Source: Corynebacterium sp. Marseille-P3884 (GTDB lineage: Bacteria; Actinomycetota; Actinomycetes; Mycobacteriales; Mycobacteriaceae). From it: a DNA stretch of 64,000 nucleotides. The position numbers and the translations under genes are program-made. The notes beneath the pieces are model-generated. The model did not search any database and was not told the origin of the DNA. It was given only the letters and a program-made list of their open reading frames with translations. The stretch's first letter is position 1, and each line of letters begins with the position of its first letter. Location: assembly GCF_017942225.1 (NCBI RefSeq), contig NZ_JAGKSD010000003.1, forward strand, positions 124,001-188,000, written 5' to 3'. Positions 17,417-25,836 of the stretch are shown here, in pieces.

Positions 17417-19422
17417 AAACTTCCTCCGCGGCCACTCATACCGCCGGCGAAGCCACCTCCGCCGCCGCCCCCGCTGAAGCCTCCGCCACCGAAGCCGCCG
17501 CCCCCAAATCCGCCGCCTCCGGACAGCAGGGAACCCCAGATGATGGCATTCGCCATGGAGTTGGTGGTGCGGGCAGTCTGCTGGCGGCGGTAGTCGTCGA
17601 TATCGTTCTCGGCTGCCTGCGCGGCGCGACGGGCAGTGTCCGTTGCCTTGCGTGCTGAATCGATCGCGCTCGACGTGTTCTTTGTGCGGTTGTTCTGGGC
17701 TTCCGCGTACTGGCGGGAGCCTTCAGCCAATAGGGCGCGGGCAGTCGAGCCGATGATCCGGCCGCGGGACTCGATGAGGTCCTGGGCGCTCTGCAGCTGA
17801 GCTGCTGCGACCTGCAACTGCTGGTCGAGGAGCTGGAGTTTACGTTGCTGGTCGGTAGCGGCGCCGCGGGCCTTGTCGATCTCCGCGTCAATATCCGCGT
17901 CCAAGTCCGTCAGCTCGGTGAAGACGGCCAAAGGATCGGTCTCGCCCCGGTTGCCGATTGCGCCCAATTCCTCGCGGGCCCGCGCCGAGATCGAATCAAG
18001 GGCAGCGATATCGATGCGTGCGCCGTGCTCGCGCTCGTTCTTGAGCTGCTCGATTTCGCGCAGCTCGTCCTCGATTTCTTGAATGAGCGCGGGCAGGTTC
18101 GTCTTCGCGGTCTGGATATTGGTGTCGGCGTGCTCGATCGCGCCGAGGTTCTTATCCGCGACTTCGACTGTGCGCTGCGCCCCACGCAGAATGTCCACGA
18201 GTGCGCCCTGCTTACCGGCAGGTTGTGAGGAGAGCTCTCGTGCCTCCTCCAACTGCTTTTCCGCTTCGTCGATGGACTCGGAAGCGATGTCGACATTGCT
18301 GGTGATGGAGCTCAGGATCTGCTCCGAATAGCGGGACTGCAGGCCTTCCAATGTGTTGCGCGCAGGTTCGACGCGTGCGCGCAGATCGACCGTGCGCTGG
18401 AAGATCGAGTCGATTTCGCTGTCGGCGTTCATGAGCACATTGCGCATGTCCTCGTACTCCTGGCTCTTGTCGGCCAGTGCCTGATCGGCCTTGCCACAGG
18501 AGGTGATGATGTCGATCAGCATCGCGCGCTTTTCCGGTTCGGTCTCCGGGATCGCGTCGTAGAGGCGGTGATGAATACCGAATGCGCGCTGCAATGCGGA
18601 GGTCGCTTCATTCATCGCGGACGTGAACGGGCGGACGCGCTCGGCTCCGAATTCAGAGGTGGCCACCTCCAGCTGGTCCTTGCCCTCGCGGATGGACTCG
18701 TCGGTGTTGACCAGTGTGTCCTGGGCCAGTTGTTCCAGCGTTGGCGTGGGCAGCCGGCCCAGCGAATCGGCATCTCCCGGATTGAGTTCGCGTGCCGAGG
18801 CCAACTGTTCCCTGTCCCGCTTCTTGTTGCGGTTGCGGCCGTAGAGCCAGAAGCCGCCGCCAGCGAGAGCCGCCGCGCCGAGACCGCCGGCGACAAGGCC
18901 AGCCCCCTCGCCGTCGGAGGAGCCGTTGACTGCATTGATCGCCTCCAGGCCCGCCGCGCCGTAGTTCTTCGTGGTCAGCTGGTCGAAAGCGGCGTTCGAC
19001 ATTGCGTCCACATCGCTGCTGGACCACTGGGAGCCGGCGTTGACGTTGTATTTTCCGTCATCCGGCGAAATCGCGATCACAGCGGTGTTCGGGCCCTTGT
19101 CCGTGATCGCTGCGCGCACCCACTCCGACGGGTCCTCGCCGCCGAAGGTGCTCAGGTACACCACGTAGGCGTTGAGCTGCTTGGACTGCTGCAGCTGCGC
19201 GATCGCGTCCTCGATCTCCGCCTTCTCCCCGCCGGAGAGCACACCGGCTTCGTCGGTGACCTTGTCCTTCAGCTCCGTCGGCGCCAGTGAGGCTTCCGCA
19301 GTTGTGGTGGCTTGGGCGTCCACGAAATCAGTGGCAGCGAGCGCCAGGGGAGCAGCAGAAAATGCGAGGCCGCCGGCGATCATCGGGGCGGCGAGAGCAA
19401 TACGGACGTAACGCGAAGTCAT
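17413..19422 (-). CDS. TPM-domain membrane protein with Gly-rich tail
   Basis: A 669-residue exported protein. It has a signal peptide (MTSRYVRIALAAPMIAGGLA), a TPM domain near 45-170 (VTDEAGVLSGGEKAEIEDAI), a membrane helix (AGLVAGGLGAAALAGGGFWL) followed by basic residues, a long Glu/Gln/Arg-rich coiled-coil region, and a Gly/Phe-rich tail (SGGGGGGGFAGG). TPM domains occur in thylakoid and envelope proteins of unclear activity. I chose ATG at 19422, 7 nt after a TACCCT -10 box; the 131 codons upstream overlap dgt antisense and are unsupported. Confidence 0.87.
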   Translation of the reverse strand: MTSRYVRIALAAPMIAGGLAFSAAPLALAATDFVDAQATTTAEASLAPTELKDKVTDEAGVLSGGEKAEIEDAIAQLQQSKQLNAYVVYLSTFGGEDPSEWVRAAITDKGPNTAVIAISPDDGKYNVNAGSQWSSSDVDAMSNAAFDQLTTKNYGAAGLEAINAVNGSSDGEGAGLVAGGLGAAALAGGGFWLYGRNRNKKRDREQLASARELNPGDADSLGRLPTPTLEQLAQDTLVNTDESIREGKDQLEVATSEFGAERVRPFTSAMNEATSALQRAFGIHHRLYDAIPETEPEKRAMLIDIITSCGKADQALADKSQEYEDMRNVLMNADSEIDSIFQRTVDLRARVEPARNTLEGLQSRYSEQILSSITSNVDIASESIDEAEKQLEEARELSSQPAGKQGALVDILRGAQRTVEVADKNLGAIEHADTNIQTAKTNLPALIQEIEDELREIEQLKNEREHGARIDIAALDSISARAREELGAIGNRGETDPLAVFTELTDLDADIDAEIDKARGAATDQQRKLQLLDQQLQVAAAQLQSAQDLIESRGRIIGSTARALLAEGSRQYAEAQNNRTKNTSSAIDSARKATDTARRAAQAAENDIDDYRRQQTARTTNSMANAIIWGSLLSGGGGFGGGGFGGGGFSGGGGGGGFAGGMSGRGGSF

Positions 19423-19491
19423 GCCCACTAGGGTACCCGTGCGCGTGGTGACCGGGGACAAGAAACAAACACGTCTAGGCTCGATGGCGCT

Positions 19492-20757
19492 ATGACGTAC
19501 CAGTATGATTCCGCGGACCTTGCTCGCCGCACGGCGGAGGGGGAGAAAGGCTCGCAGCTCGCCAATATGGAGGAGCACCGCGATGCATTCGCCCGCGACC
19601 GTGCCCGCGTCCTGCACTCCGCGGCACTGCGCCGCCTGGCGGACAAGACCCAGGTGGTCGGCCCGCGCGACGGAGACACGCCGCGCACGCGCCTGACACA
19701 CTCGCTGGAGGTCGCGCAGATCTCCCGCAGCATCGGCATGGGGCTGGGCTTGAACCCCGACCTGTGCGAGATGGCCGGCCTGACCCACGACATCGGCCAC
19801 CCGCCCTACGGGCACAACGGCGAAGTAGCGCTCAATGAGCTCGCCCGTGAATGTGGCGGCTTCGAAGGCAATGCGCAGACCCTGCGGATCTTGTCGCGCC
19901 TAGAGCCGAAGATTCTCGGGGACGGTGGCTCTTTCGGCCTCAACCTCACCCGTGCGGCGCTGGATGCCGCGTGCAAATACCCGCGTACCCGCACGAACCC
20001 GGACGGGTCGGTGAACCGCAAATACGGCGCGTACGACGAGGACGCCGACGTTTTGGCATGGCTGCGCGAAGGTCACACCGACGACATACCGCCCATGGAG
20101 GCGCAGGTGATGGACTGCTCCGACGACATCGCCTACAGCGTCCACGACGTCGAAGACGGCATCGTTTCCGGCCGCGTCGATTTGAAGGTGCTGTGGGATC
20201 TCGTCGAGCTCGCCGCGCTCGCAGCCAAAGGAGCGGCGGCATTCGGGGGCACAGCAGACGAGCTTATCGACGCCGCCGCCCGCCTCCGTTCCCTTCCCAT
20301 CGTCGCCGCCGCCGCTGATTTCGACTTCTCGCTTTCCGGCTACGTCACCTTGAAGAAGATGACGTCTGAGCTGGTCGGGCGCTATGTCGGCGCCGTGATC
20401 ACTGCTACGGAAGCTGCGAATCCTTTCCCCGTCGGCCGCATGCACGGCACGCTCGTGATTCCGCCTGAGGCCGAAGCCGAGGTTCGCCTACTCAAGACCG
20501 TCGCGGTCCTCTACGTAATGGACATGCCTGCCCACATCGCCCGGCAAGACCGCCAGCGTGACCGCATCGTCCGCGTCTACGACTACCTGAGCGCTGGTGC
20601 GCCGGGCTCGCTGGACACAATGTTCGCCGCGTGGTGGCACGAGGCCAGCACGGACGCCGAGCGCGAGCGCGTGATCATCGACCAGATCGCGTCCATGACG
20701 GAGTCCCGCCTGGAGCGCACGGCGAAAAAGACCGCCTCTTTCGAGGGGTACCTCTAG
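19492..20757 (+). CDS. dgt: Deoxyguanosinetriphosphate triphosphohydrolase-like protein (Dgt)
   Basis: A 421-residue HD-domain dNTPase. The metal site is seen in RLTHSLEVAQISRSIG and LTHDIGHPPYGHNGE, with a later Asp in DIAYSVHDVEDGI. It removes triphosphate from dNTPs and is usually regulated by nucleotides. It starts at ATG 19492, with TAGGCT at 19476-19481 ending 10 bases before it and no Shine-Dalgarno. It lies beside dnaG, as in other corynebacteria, and converges on the DUF3224 gene with a shared CTAG. Confidence 0.93.
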   Translation: MTYQYDSADLARRTAEGEKGSQLANMEEHRDAFARDRARVLHSAALRRLADKTQVVGPRDGDTPRTRLTHSLEVAQISRSIGMGLGLNPDLCEMAGLTHDIGHPPYGHNGEVALNELARECGGFEGNAQTLRILSRLEPKILGDGGSFGLNLTRAALDAACKYPRTRTNPDGSVNRKYGAYDEDADVLAWLREGHTDDIPPMEAQVMDCSDDIAYSVHDVEDGIVSGRVDLKVLWDLVELAALAAKGAAAFGGTADELIDAAARLRSLPIVAAAADFDFSLSGYVTLKKMTSELVGRYVGAVITATEAANPFPVGRMHGTLVIPPEAEAEVRLLKTVAVLYVMDMPAHIARQDRQRDRIVRVYDYLSAGAPGSLDTMFAAWWHEASTDAERERVIIDQIASMTESRLERTAKKTASFEGYL

Positions 20758-21146
20758 GACGCGGTCAGCTCGTAGCTCAAGGTGTAGGAATGCGTCCCGT
20801 CAGCATCGACGTCTAGCTCAAGTGCACCGGAGATACCCTCTAGGTCGCCGAAGCCGGACGCCGGCACGATGGTGTAACGCAGCTCGTCGGCGCCATCGAC
20901 CATCGTGCCGTACTGGTGGAACGCGAAGCCGCCACTACGCCCGTCGAGCTCGCCCTCAAATACCTCGAGCGCAGTGTACGACGCAGTGCCGGTGCTCGGA
21001 TCGCCCACGGAGAGCATCTCGCCGGAGCTCGCACCGGACAGTGATCCATGCCATTGTTTGGTGAATTGGAATCGGCCCAACTGGCCGCTAGCTTCAGCGG
21101 GGGTCAGGGAAACGTCGAAAGTGCCACGGACAGAAGTGGGTTGCAT
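20754..21146 (-). CDS. DUF3224 family protein
   Basis: A 130-residue protein resembling the DUF3224 allene-oxide-cyclase-like barrel: it begins GTFDVSLTPAEASGQLGRF and later has GEMLSVGDPSTGTASYTALE and a GFAFHQYGTM block. Family proteins are small cytoplasmic barrels of unknown function. The ATG at 21146 lies 7 nt after TAGCAT (complement of 21154-21159), which suggests leaderless translation. Its TAG stop overlaps the dgt stop in one CTAG. Confidence 0.8.
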   Translation of the reverse strand: MQPTSVRGTFDVSLTPAEASGQLGRFQFTKQWHGSLSGASSGEMLSVGDPSTGTASYTALEVFEGELDGRSGGFAFHQYGTMVDGADELRYTIVPASGFGDLEGISGALELDVDADGTHSYTLSYELTAS

Positions 21147-21156
21147 GATCCTGATG

Positions 21157-21402
21157 CTACCGCACCAGTATGATGCTTTCGCGGGAGAACACGTTGTGTA
21201 GCTTTCCGGTCAGTTCTTCGGGGACCCGCCAATCCGAGACCACGAGGCGGCTCGCACGGGTTTCGCGCAGGAGGTCGGCGAGTGAATCGAGGTTGCGCGG
21301 GATGGGACGCTCGTCGGAGGCGTAGACGGCATCGATGATGCCGGCGCCGAGGTCCTCGATGGAGTGGACGGGGCGGGCGATGACGATGGTGTTCACGGGC
21401 AT
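21157..21402 (-). CDS. Barstar-like RNase inhibitor
   Basis: An 81-residue protein with barstar-family features: PRNLDSLADLLRE followed by a hydrophobic strand and SDWRV, and a C-terminal IILV strand. Barstars bind and block barnase-type RNases in the cytoplasm. Its ATG shares a base with the stop of the upstream guanyl-specific RNase (TAATG), and GGAG precedes it inside the RNase gene. The translational coupling makes the pair convincing even though the family match is remote. Confidence 0.75.
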   Translation of the reverse strand: MPVNTIVIARPVHSIEDLGAGIIDAVYASDERPIPRNLDSLADLLRETRASRLVVSDWRVPEELTGKLHNVFSRESIILVR

Positions 21403-21815
21403 TACTCCACCACCATTTCGCAGAAGGACTCGTAGTGGTCGTCGGTGTAGTAGTACACGTCCGGGTCGGTTTCGGTGCCGCCGCCGGTGACAATGCGGCG
21501 TTCCCCGCGGTGGTTCACGCCGGGTGTGTCCACGGTGTACTCGCGGTAATAATCGGAGTTCTCCGCCGGCAGGATCTGCTCGTAATTGCCAAAGTGTTTG
21601 CCGTCGTTGGAGGGGTGGGGGAAGGGGCCGCCGGCATGGATGACGTCGATAAGCTGTGTTGCTTCTTGCGGCACCGACGTGCACTCGCGGATCCCGTCGG
21701 TGCTGTCCGGATCGTGCACGATTGAGTACACGGTGGCGACGAGCGTGATGAGGCCGATGATGAGGATCAACGGCAGAGCCACTGAATGGCTCGAACTGTC
21801 TCCTTCAGTAGACAT
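21402..21815 (-). CDS. Guanyl-specific ribonuclease (RNase Sa/N1/T1 family), membrane-anchored or secreted
   Basis: A 137-residue protein with a hydrophobic N-terminal helix (VALPLILIIGLITLVATVYS, about 12-33) and an extracellular RNase domain. Its motifs match microbial RNases: GGPFPHPSNDGKHFGNYE, YYREYTVDTPG with the catalytic Glu, the RGERRIVTGGG Arg segment, and YTDDHYESF with the catalytic His. Two cysteines bracket the domain and likely form a disulfide. It cleaves RNA after G. It is coupled to the barstar-like gene and divergent from dnaG across 42 bases. Confidence 0.85.
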   Translation of the reverse strand: MSTEGDSSSHSVALPLILIIGLITLVATVYSIVHDPDSTDGIRECTSVPQEATQLIDVIHAGGPFPHPSNDGKHFGNYEQILPAENSDYYREYTVDTPGVNHRGERRIVTGGGTETDPDVYYYTDDHYESFCEMVVE

Positions 21816-21857
21816 GGGTTCATTTTAAACACACCCCCGCGCGGTAGGATGTGCGCC

Positions 21858-23747
21858 ATGGCTAGGGGCAGAATTCCGGATAGTGACATCGAGGCTATCC
21901 GCGAGCGCGCCAATATCGCGGACATTGTGGGGGAGTACGTCCAGCTCAAGCCCGCCGGACACGACTCGTTGAAGGGGCTGAGCCCGTTCAAGGACGAGAA
22001 AACGCCGTCGTTCCACGTGCGTCCGGTCCGCGGTTATTACCACTGCTTCTCCACGGGCAAAGGCGGCGACGTCTTCTCCTTCATGATGGAAATGGAGCAG
22101 CTGAGCTTCCCCGAAGCGGTCGAAGCCGTCGCGGAGGAGATCGGCTACCACATCAACTACCAGGGCGGATCCACAGGCGCCCGCGATGTGAAGCCCGGCA
22201 CACGCGCCCGCCTCATCGCGGCGAATAAGGCCGCGCACGAGTTTTACCGCGACATGCTGGAGCAGCCGGAAGCGGAAGTGGGCCGGCGTTTCCTCCTTGA
22301 CCGCGGCTTTGACCGCGAGATCATCCACCACTTCGAGTGTGGCTACGCGCCCGACGGTTGGGACACGCTGACGAAGCACTTACTGCGCAAAGGCTTCGAG
22401 GTCGAAGAGCTCGTCGATGCGGGCTTGTCGACAATGGGGCGGCGGGGGCCCATCGACAAGTTCCGGCGCCGCCTGCTGTGGCCGATCAAGGATGTCGCGG
22501 GCAACGTGATCGGGTTCGGTGCCCGGAAGCTCTTCGACGATGACCCGATGGGCAAGTACATGAACACCCAGGACACGATGCTGTACCACAAGTCCAAGGT
22601 GCTCTTCGGGCTTGACCTGGCGAAGAAGAATATCGCCGCCGGCCACCAGTGCGTGGTCGTGGAGGGCTACACCGACGTCATGGCCATGCATGCCGCCGGT
22701 GTGAAAACAGCTGTCGCTGCCTGCGGCACTGCCTTCGGCAAGGACCACATGAGCATCATCCGCCGTCTCATGCTGGACGACAATTACTTCCGCGGCGAGC
22801 TGATCTACACCTTCGACGGCGACGAGGCCGGCCAAAAAGCCGCGATGCGCGCCTTCGAAGGCGACCAGCAATTCACCGGCCAGTCTTTTGTCTCCGTTGC
22901 CCCCGACGGCATGGACCCGTGTGATCTGCGCATGGCCAAGGGTGATTCGGCCGTCCGCGATCTGGTGGCTAGTCGCGTTCCGATGTTCGAGTTCGTCATC
23001 GAGTCTCTCCTCCAGGACTTCTCTCTCGATACCGCCGAAGGACGTTTGCAGGCGCTTCGTCGAACGGTGCCCGTCGTCGCCCAGATCCGCGACACCCCAC
23101 TGCAGACCGAATATGCCCGCCAGCTCGCCGGCTGGGTGGGGTGGCCCGACCCGAATGAGGTGATCCGCCAGGTCCGCGAGGAGGCCAAGAAGCCGAAGCA
23201 GGTCAAGCGCTCCGCCTGGGAGATGGCCACCCCGACGCAGCCGAACCAGCCTGCTCCCAACCAACCGGCATTTGAGCTGCCCGACCCGCAGGACCCGCTG
23301 CTGTGGGCCCAGCGTGAAGCCCTCAAGGTGGCTCTCCAATACCCGGAGGCCGCGGGCAGCTATTTCGACGGCATCAACCCCGACGCATTCACCCACCCCG
23401 CCTACCGCGCCGTCCGCGATGCCATGGGCACAGTCGGCGGCGCCTCCAATGCCGGTTCCAGCTGGATTGCGCACATCGCCGACGAGATGGTCGATGCCGC
23501 CGGCCGCAATTTCGTCTCCGAACTTGCCGTCGAGGAGATCCTCGCTGAGGACCCCGCCTCCTACGCCGATTCCGTCCTCTCCCGCCTGCAAGAAGTCCGC
23601 GTGGGCAACCAGATCGCCCAGCTCAAATCCCAGCTGCAGCGCATGCGGCCCAGCGACGACGAGATGGCCTACAACGCCCTCTTCTCCGACCTCGTCGCAC
23701 TCGAGCAGGCGCGGCGGGAGCTGAACGACCGGGCGTTCCGGGGATAA
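21858..23747 (+). CDS. dnaG: DNA primase DnaG
   Basis: A 629-residue primase with an N-terminal zinc-ribbon region, an RNA polymerase core with Toprim (VVEGYTDVMAMHAAGV; IYTFDGDEAGQKAA) and a C-terminal DnaB-binding domain. The zinc ribbon is degenerate: the usual CPFHDEK is SPFKDEK and the usual CFGCG is CFSTG, leaving one of four ligands. I chose ATG at 21858: TAGGAT at 21845-21850 ends 7 nt upstream, giving a leaderless reading. The 24 extra codons upstream run antisense into the RNase gene. Confidence 0.95.
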   Translation: MARGRIPDSDIEAIRERANIADIVGEYVQLKPAGHDSLKGLSPFKDEKTPSFHVRPVRGYYHCFSTGKGGDVFSFMMEMEQLSFPEAVEAVAEEIGYHINYQGGSTGARDVKPGTRARLIAANKAAHEFYRDMLEQPEAEVGRRFLLDRGFDREIIHHFECGYAPDGWDTLTKHLLRKGFEVEELVDAGLSTMGRRGPIDKFRRRLLWPIKDVAGNVIGFGARKLFDDDPMGKYMNTQDTMLYHKSKVLFGLDLAKKNIAAGHQCVVVEGYTDVMAMHAAGVKTAVAACGTAFGKDHMSIIRRLMLDDNYFRGELIYTFDGDEAGQKAAMRAFEGDQQFTGQSFVSVAPDGMDPCDLRMAKGDSAVRDLVASRVPMFEFVIESLLQDFSLDTAEGRLQALRRTVPVVAQIRDTPLQTEYARQLAGWVGWPDPNEVIRQVREEAKKPKQVKRSAWEMATPTQPNQPAPNQPAFELPDPQDPLLWAQREALKVALQYPEAAGSYFDGINPDAFTHPAYRAVRDAMGTVGGASNAGSSWIAHIADEMVDAAGRNFVSELAVEEILAEDPASYADSVLSRLQEVRVGNQIAQLKSQLQRMRPSDDEMAYNALFSDLVALEQARRELNDRAFRG

Positions 23748-23786
23748 CACTGAATCCGAATTCGGTTGAGATCACTCAAAAACCAA

Positions 23787-23832
23787 AGGGACCCAGCAAC
23801 TGTCGCTAAGCGAGGGAGTTTAGCTGGGCCCT
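23787..23832. repeat. Long hairpin between dnaG and mazG
   Basis: A 46-base segment that can fold into one stem in four blocks: AGGG/CCCT, CCCAGC/GCTGGG, AACT/AGTT and TCGC/GCGA, closing a TAA loop, with small bulges. That is 18 base pairs. No T-run follows on the plus strand; on the minus strand a T-rich tract (complement of 23777-23788) follows. It could be a minus-strand terminator, a structured RNA or a breakpoint remnant. The rest of 23,748-23,969 holds no gene that I can support. Confidence 0.6.
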
Positions 23833-23969
23833 ACCGCAAAGGGGCGAAGCCATTTGAACGGTCTGGCGTTACCGTAGCATTTCGCGCGGGAAACAAGCGA
23901 CCTGGATTACTAAGCAATGGAGATCAGGTACTCGACAGAGACAAGAACCGAACCTCTACTATCGTTCCC

Positions 23970-24581
23970 ATGACCATCCTCGTCCTGGACCCCCGCTGGC
24001 CCGACATGATCCCGTTGGCCGCCGCCACCAGCCTTGAAGGACCGATCACGTACACCGACGAGGTACCTGTTTCCGTACGCTGGAACTTGGGCGACATCGC
24101 CACCACCGAATCCGCGCAGGGCACCCTGGTCACTACCGATATCACTGACCCCGAGGCACAGAAACGCGTCGCAGCGGGGGAGCAGCTCATCGAGGCGCCC
24201 TCGCTTTCGGACCCGCTCTTCCAAGCCCAGTCCGTCATGCGCACCGCCCGCACCCGCGGCGAGTGGGAGATGGCCCAAACACACGAGTCGCTCATCGAGT
24301 ACCTCGAGCAAGAATCGCGCGAGCTTATCGACGCCATCCGCAACCACCACCCCGACGACGCCCTCAAGAAGGAACTCTCCGACCTCCTCCTCCAAATCCT
24401 CTTCCACGCCGAGATCGCGTCCCGCCGCGGCGCTTTCAGCTTCCCCGACGTCGCCCAAGCCTTCGTGGACAAGATGAAAAACCGCGCCCCGTACCTCTTC
24501 GACGGCTCCACCGGCACCGTGGCGAAAGAGGAGCAGGACCGCCTGTGGGCGGAGGGGAAGGCGAGGGAGAGGGAGAAGTAG
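23970..24581 (+). CDS. mazG: MazG-family nucleotide pyrophosphohydrolase
   Basis: A 203-residue all-alpha NTP pyrophosphatase. The N-terminal 75 residues are an actinobacterial extension; the MazG core follows with EYLEQESRELIDAI and ELSDLLLQILFHAEI, carrying the Glu/Asp metal ligands. It hydrolyses (d)NTPs to NMPs and PPi, including aberrant nucleotides. ATG at 23970 lies 7 nt after TACTAT at 23957-23962, with no Shine-Dalgarno. The frame is open 68 codons further upstream, but that stretch is not protein-like. Confidence 0.88.
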   Translation: MTILVLDPRWPDMIPLAAATSLEGPITYTDEVPVSVRWNLGDIATTESAQGTLVTTDITDPEAQKRVAAGEQLIEAPSLSDPLFQAQSVMRTARTRGEWEMAQTHESLIEYLEQESRELIDAIRNHHPDDALKKELSDLLLQILFHAEIASRRGAFSFPDVAQAFVDKMKNRAPYLFDGSTGTVAKEEQDRLWAEGKAREREK

Positions 24582-24629
24582 GGCCGATTGTGAGATCGGT
24601 TTAGCGCGAGCCGTGCGCGTCACTCGGCT

Positions 24630-24643
24630 ACAGTACGTACTGT
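24630..24643. promoter_or_regulatory. Perfect 14-base palindrome upstream of wecB
   Basis: ACAGTACGTACTGT is fully self-complementary and lies 31 bases before the wecB start, at the left border of the glycan locus. A dimeric repressor operator is the simplest reading. I do not recognise the regulator. Confidence 0.5.
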
Positions 24644-24674
24644 CAATTTGTCCCTCAGTAGGTTGGAATTCTCA

Positions 24675-25832
24675 ATGGAGTTCGCCCAAGCTCCCATGCT
24701 CAAGGTCATGGTTGTCTTTGGTACGCGCCCTGAAGCCATCAAGCTTGCTCCGGTGATCAGGCAGCTTCAAGAGAGTCCCGGTTTCTCCGTAGTCACCGTT
24801 TCCACGGGGCAGCACAAGGAGATGCTGGACCAAGTAAGCAAGCGTTTCGGTCTTCGCATCGACTACAACTTGAACCTCATGGTGCGCGGGCAAAACCTCA
24901 ACCAGATCATCGCCAAAGCCATCGATGGCTTGGATCCGATCATCGATGAAGAATCCCCGGATGCGCTCGTCGTTCAGGGGGATACCACCACGGCTGTGGG
25001 CGCAGCTCTCGCTGGCTTCAACCAGCATGTGCAAGTGGTTCATGTGGAAGCTGGCCTGCGGTCGGACAATCTCTGGTCACCGTTCCCCGAAGAAGCGAAC
25101 CGGAAGATCGTCAGCCAGGTGACGGGCCTGCATCTTGCTCCTACCCAGACTGCAGTAGATAATCTGCTGCGTGAGAATGTGGAGCCCGCCACAATCAAGC
25201 TGGTGGGAAACACCGTCATTGATGCGCTCCATCTGGCGAAAACCTGGGACACGAAACTGAGCAATCAGGTCCTCGATGAGTTCCTGAGGTCGTACGATCG
25301 TGTGGTTCTCGGCACGACTCACCGACGGGAAAATGTCTTTGCGGCCGCGCAGATCGGAGAGGCATTCCGGCAGTTGGCGGAGCAATTCCCTGACACGGGC
25401 TTCGTGCTTCCGCTGCACTTGAACCCAGTGATCCGCGAAAACCTGATCCCTAAGACCGAAGGGCAGCCGAATATCTTGGTCTGCGATCCGATGCCGTACG
25501 ACGAGTTCATATCGCTGATGAATCGTTCCTACTTCGTCGTGACTGATTCGGGCGGCATCCAAGAAGAGGCGCCAGCGCTCGGGAAACCTGTGCTTGTCAT
25601 GAGGGCGAACACGGAACGCCACGAAGCTGTGAGTGCAGGTAATGCCAAGCTCATCGGAACGGCGCGAGACGGCATTGTCTCCGAGACAGCTCTGCTCCTC
25701 GAGGATGAGAACCAGTACCGAGAAATGTCCGAATCCCTGAACGCTTTTGGCGACGGGCGGGCTGCTGAACGTGTGGTGGCAGCGCTGACGGAGTACTTCG
25801 ATTTAGAGAATCAGAACGAGGGGAGGAACTAA
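24675..25832 (+). CDS. wecB: UDP-N-acetylglucosamine 2-epimerase (non-hydrolysing)
   Basis: A 385-residue GT-B fold epimerase converting UDP-GlcNAc to UDP-ManNAc in the cytoplasm. Family motifs are FGTRPEAIKLAPVI, VVQGDTTTA, HVEAGLRS, TTHRREN and TDSGGIQEEAP. ATG at 24675 is chosen; ATG at 24696 is an alternative that still keeps the conserved start of the fold. It is the first gene of a plus-strand run to 39,816 and pairs with the WecC-type dehydrogenase at 28,657, together giving UDP-ManNAcA. Confidence 0.93.
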   Translation: MEFAQAPMLKVMVVFGTRPEAIKLAPVIRQLQESPGFSVVTVSTGQHKEMLDQVSKRFGLRIDYNLNLMVRGQNLNQIIAKAIDGLDPIIDEESPDALVVQGDTTTAVGAALAGFNQHVQVVHVEAGLRSDNLWSPFPEEANRKIVSQVTGLHLAPTQTAVDNLLRENVEPATIKLVGNTVIDALHLAKTWDTKLSNQVLDEFLRSYDRVVLGTTHRRENVFAAAQIGEAFRQLAEQFPDTGFVLPLHLNPVIRENLIPKTEGQPNILVCDPMPYDEFISLMNRSYFVVTDSGGIQEEAPALGKPVLVMRANTERHEAVSAGNAKLIGTARDGIVSETALLLEDENQYREMSESLNAFGDGRAAERVVAALTEYFDLENQNEGRN

Positions 25833-25836
25833 CGGG

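Noticed and set aside
22380..23750. 456-codon minus-strand frame over dnaG
   Set aside because: Antisense shadow; no plausible start context or family.
23766..23969. 68-codon N-terminal extension of MazG
   Set aside because: The frame is open, but it includes the long hairpin, has no ribosome binding site, and the MTILVLDPRW start with its -10 box is much better.
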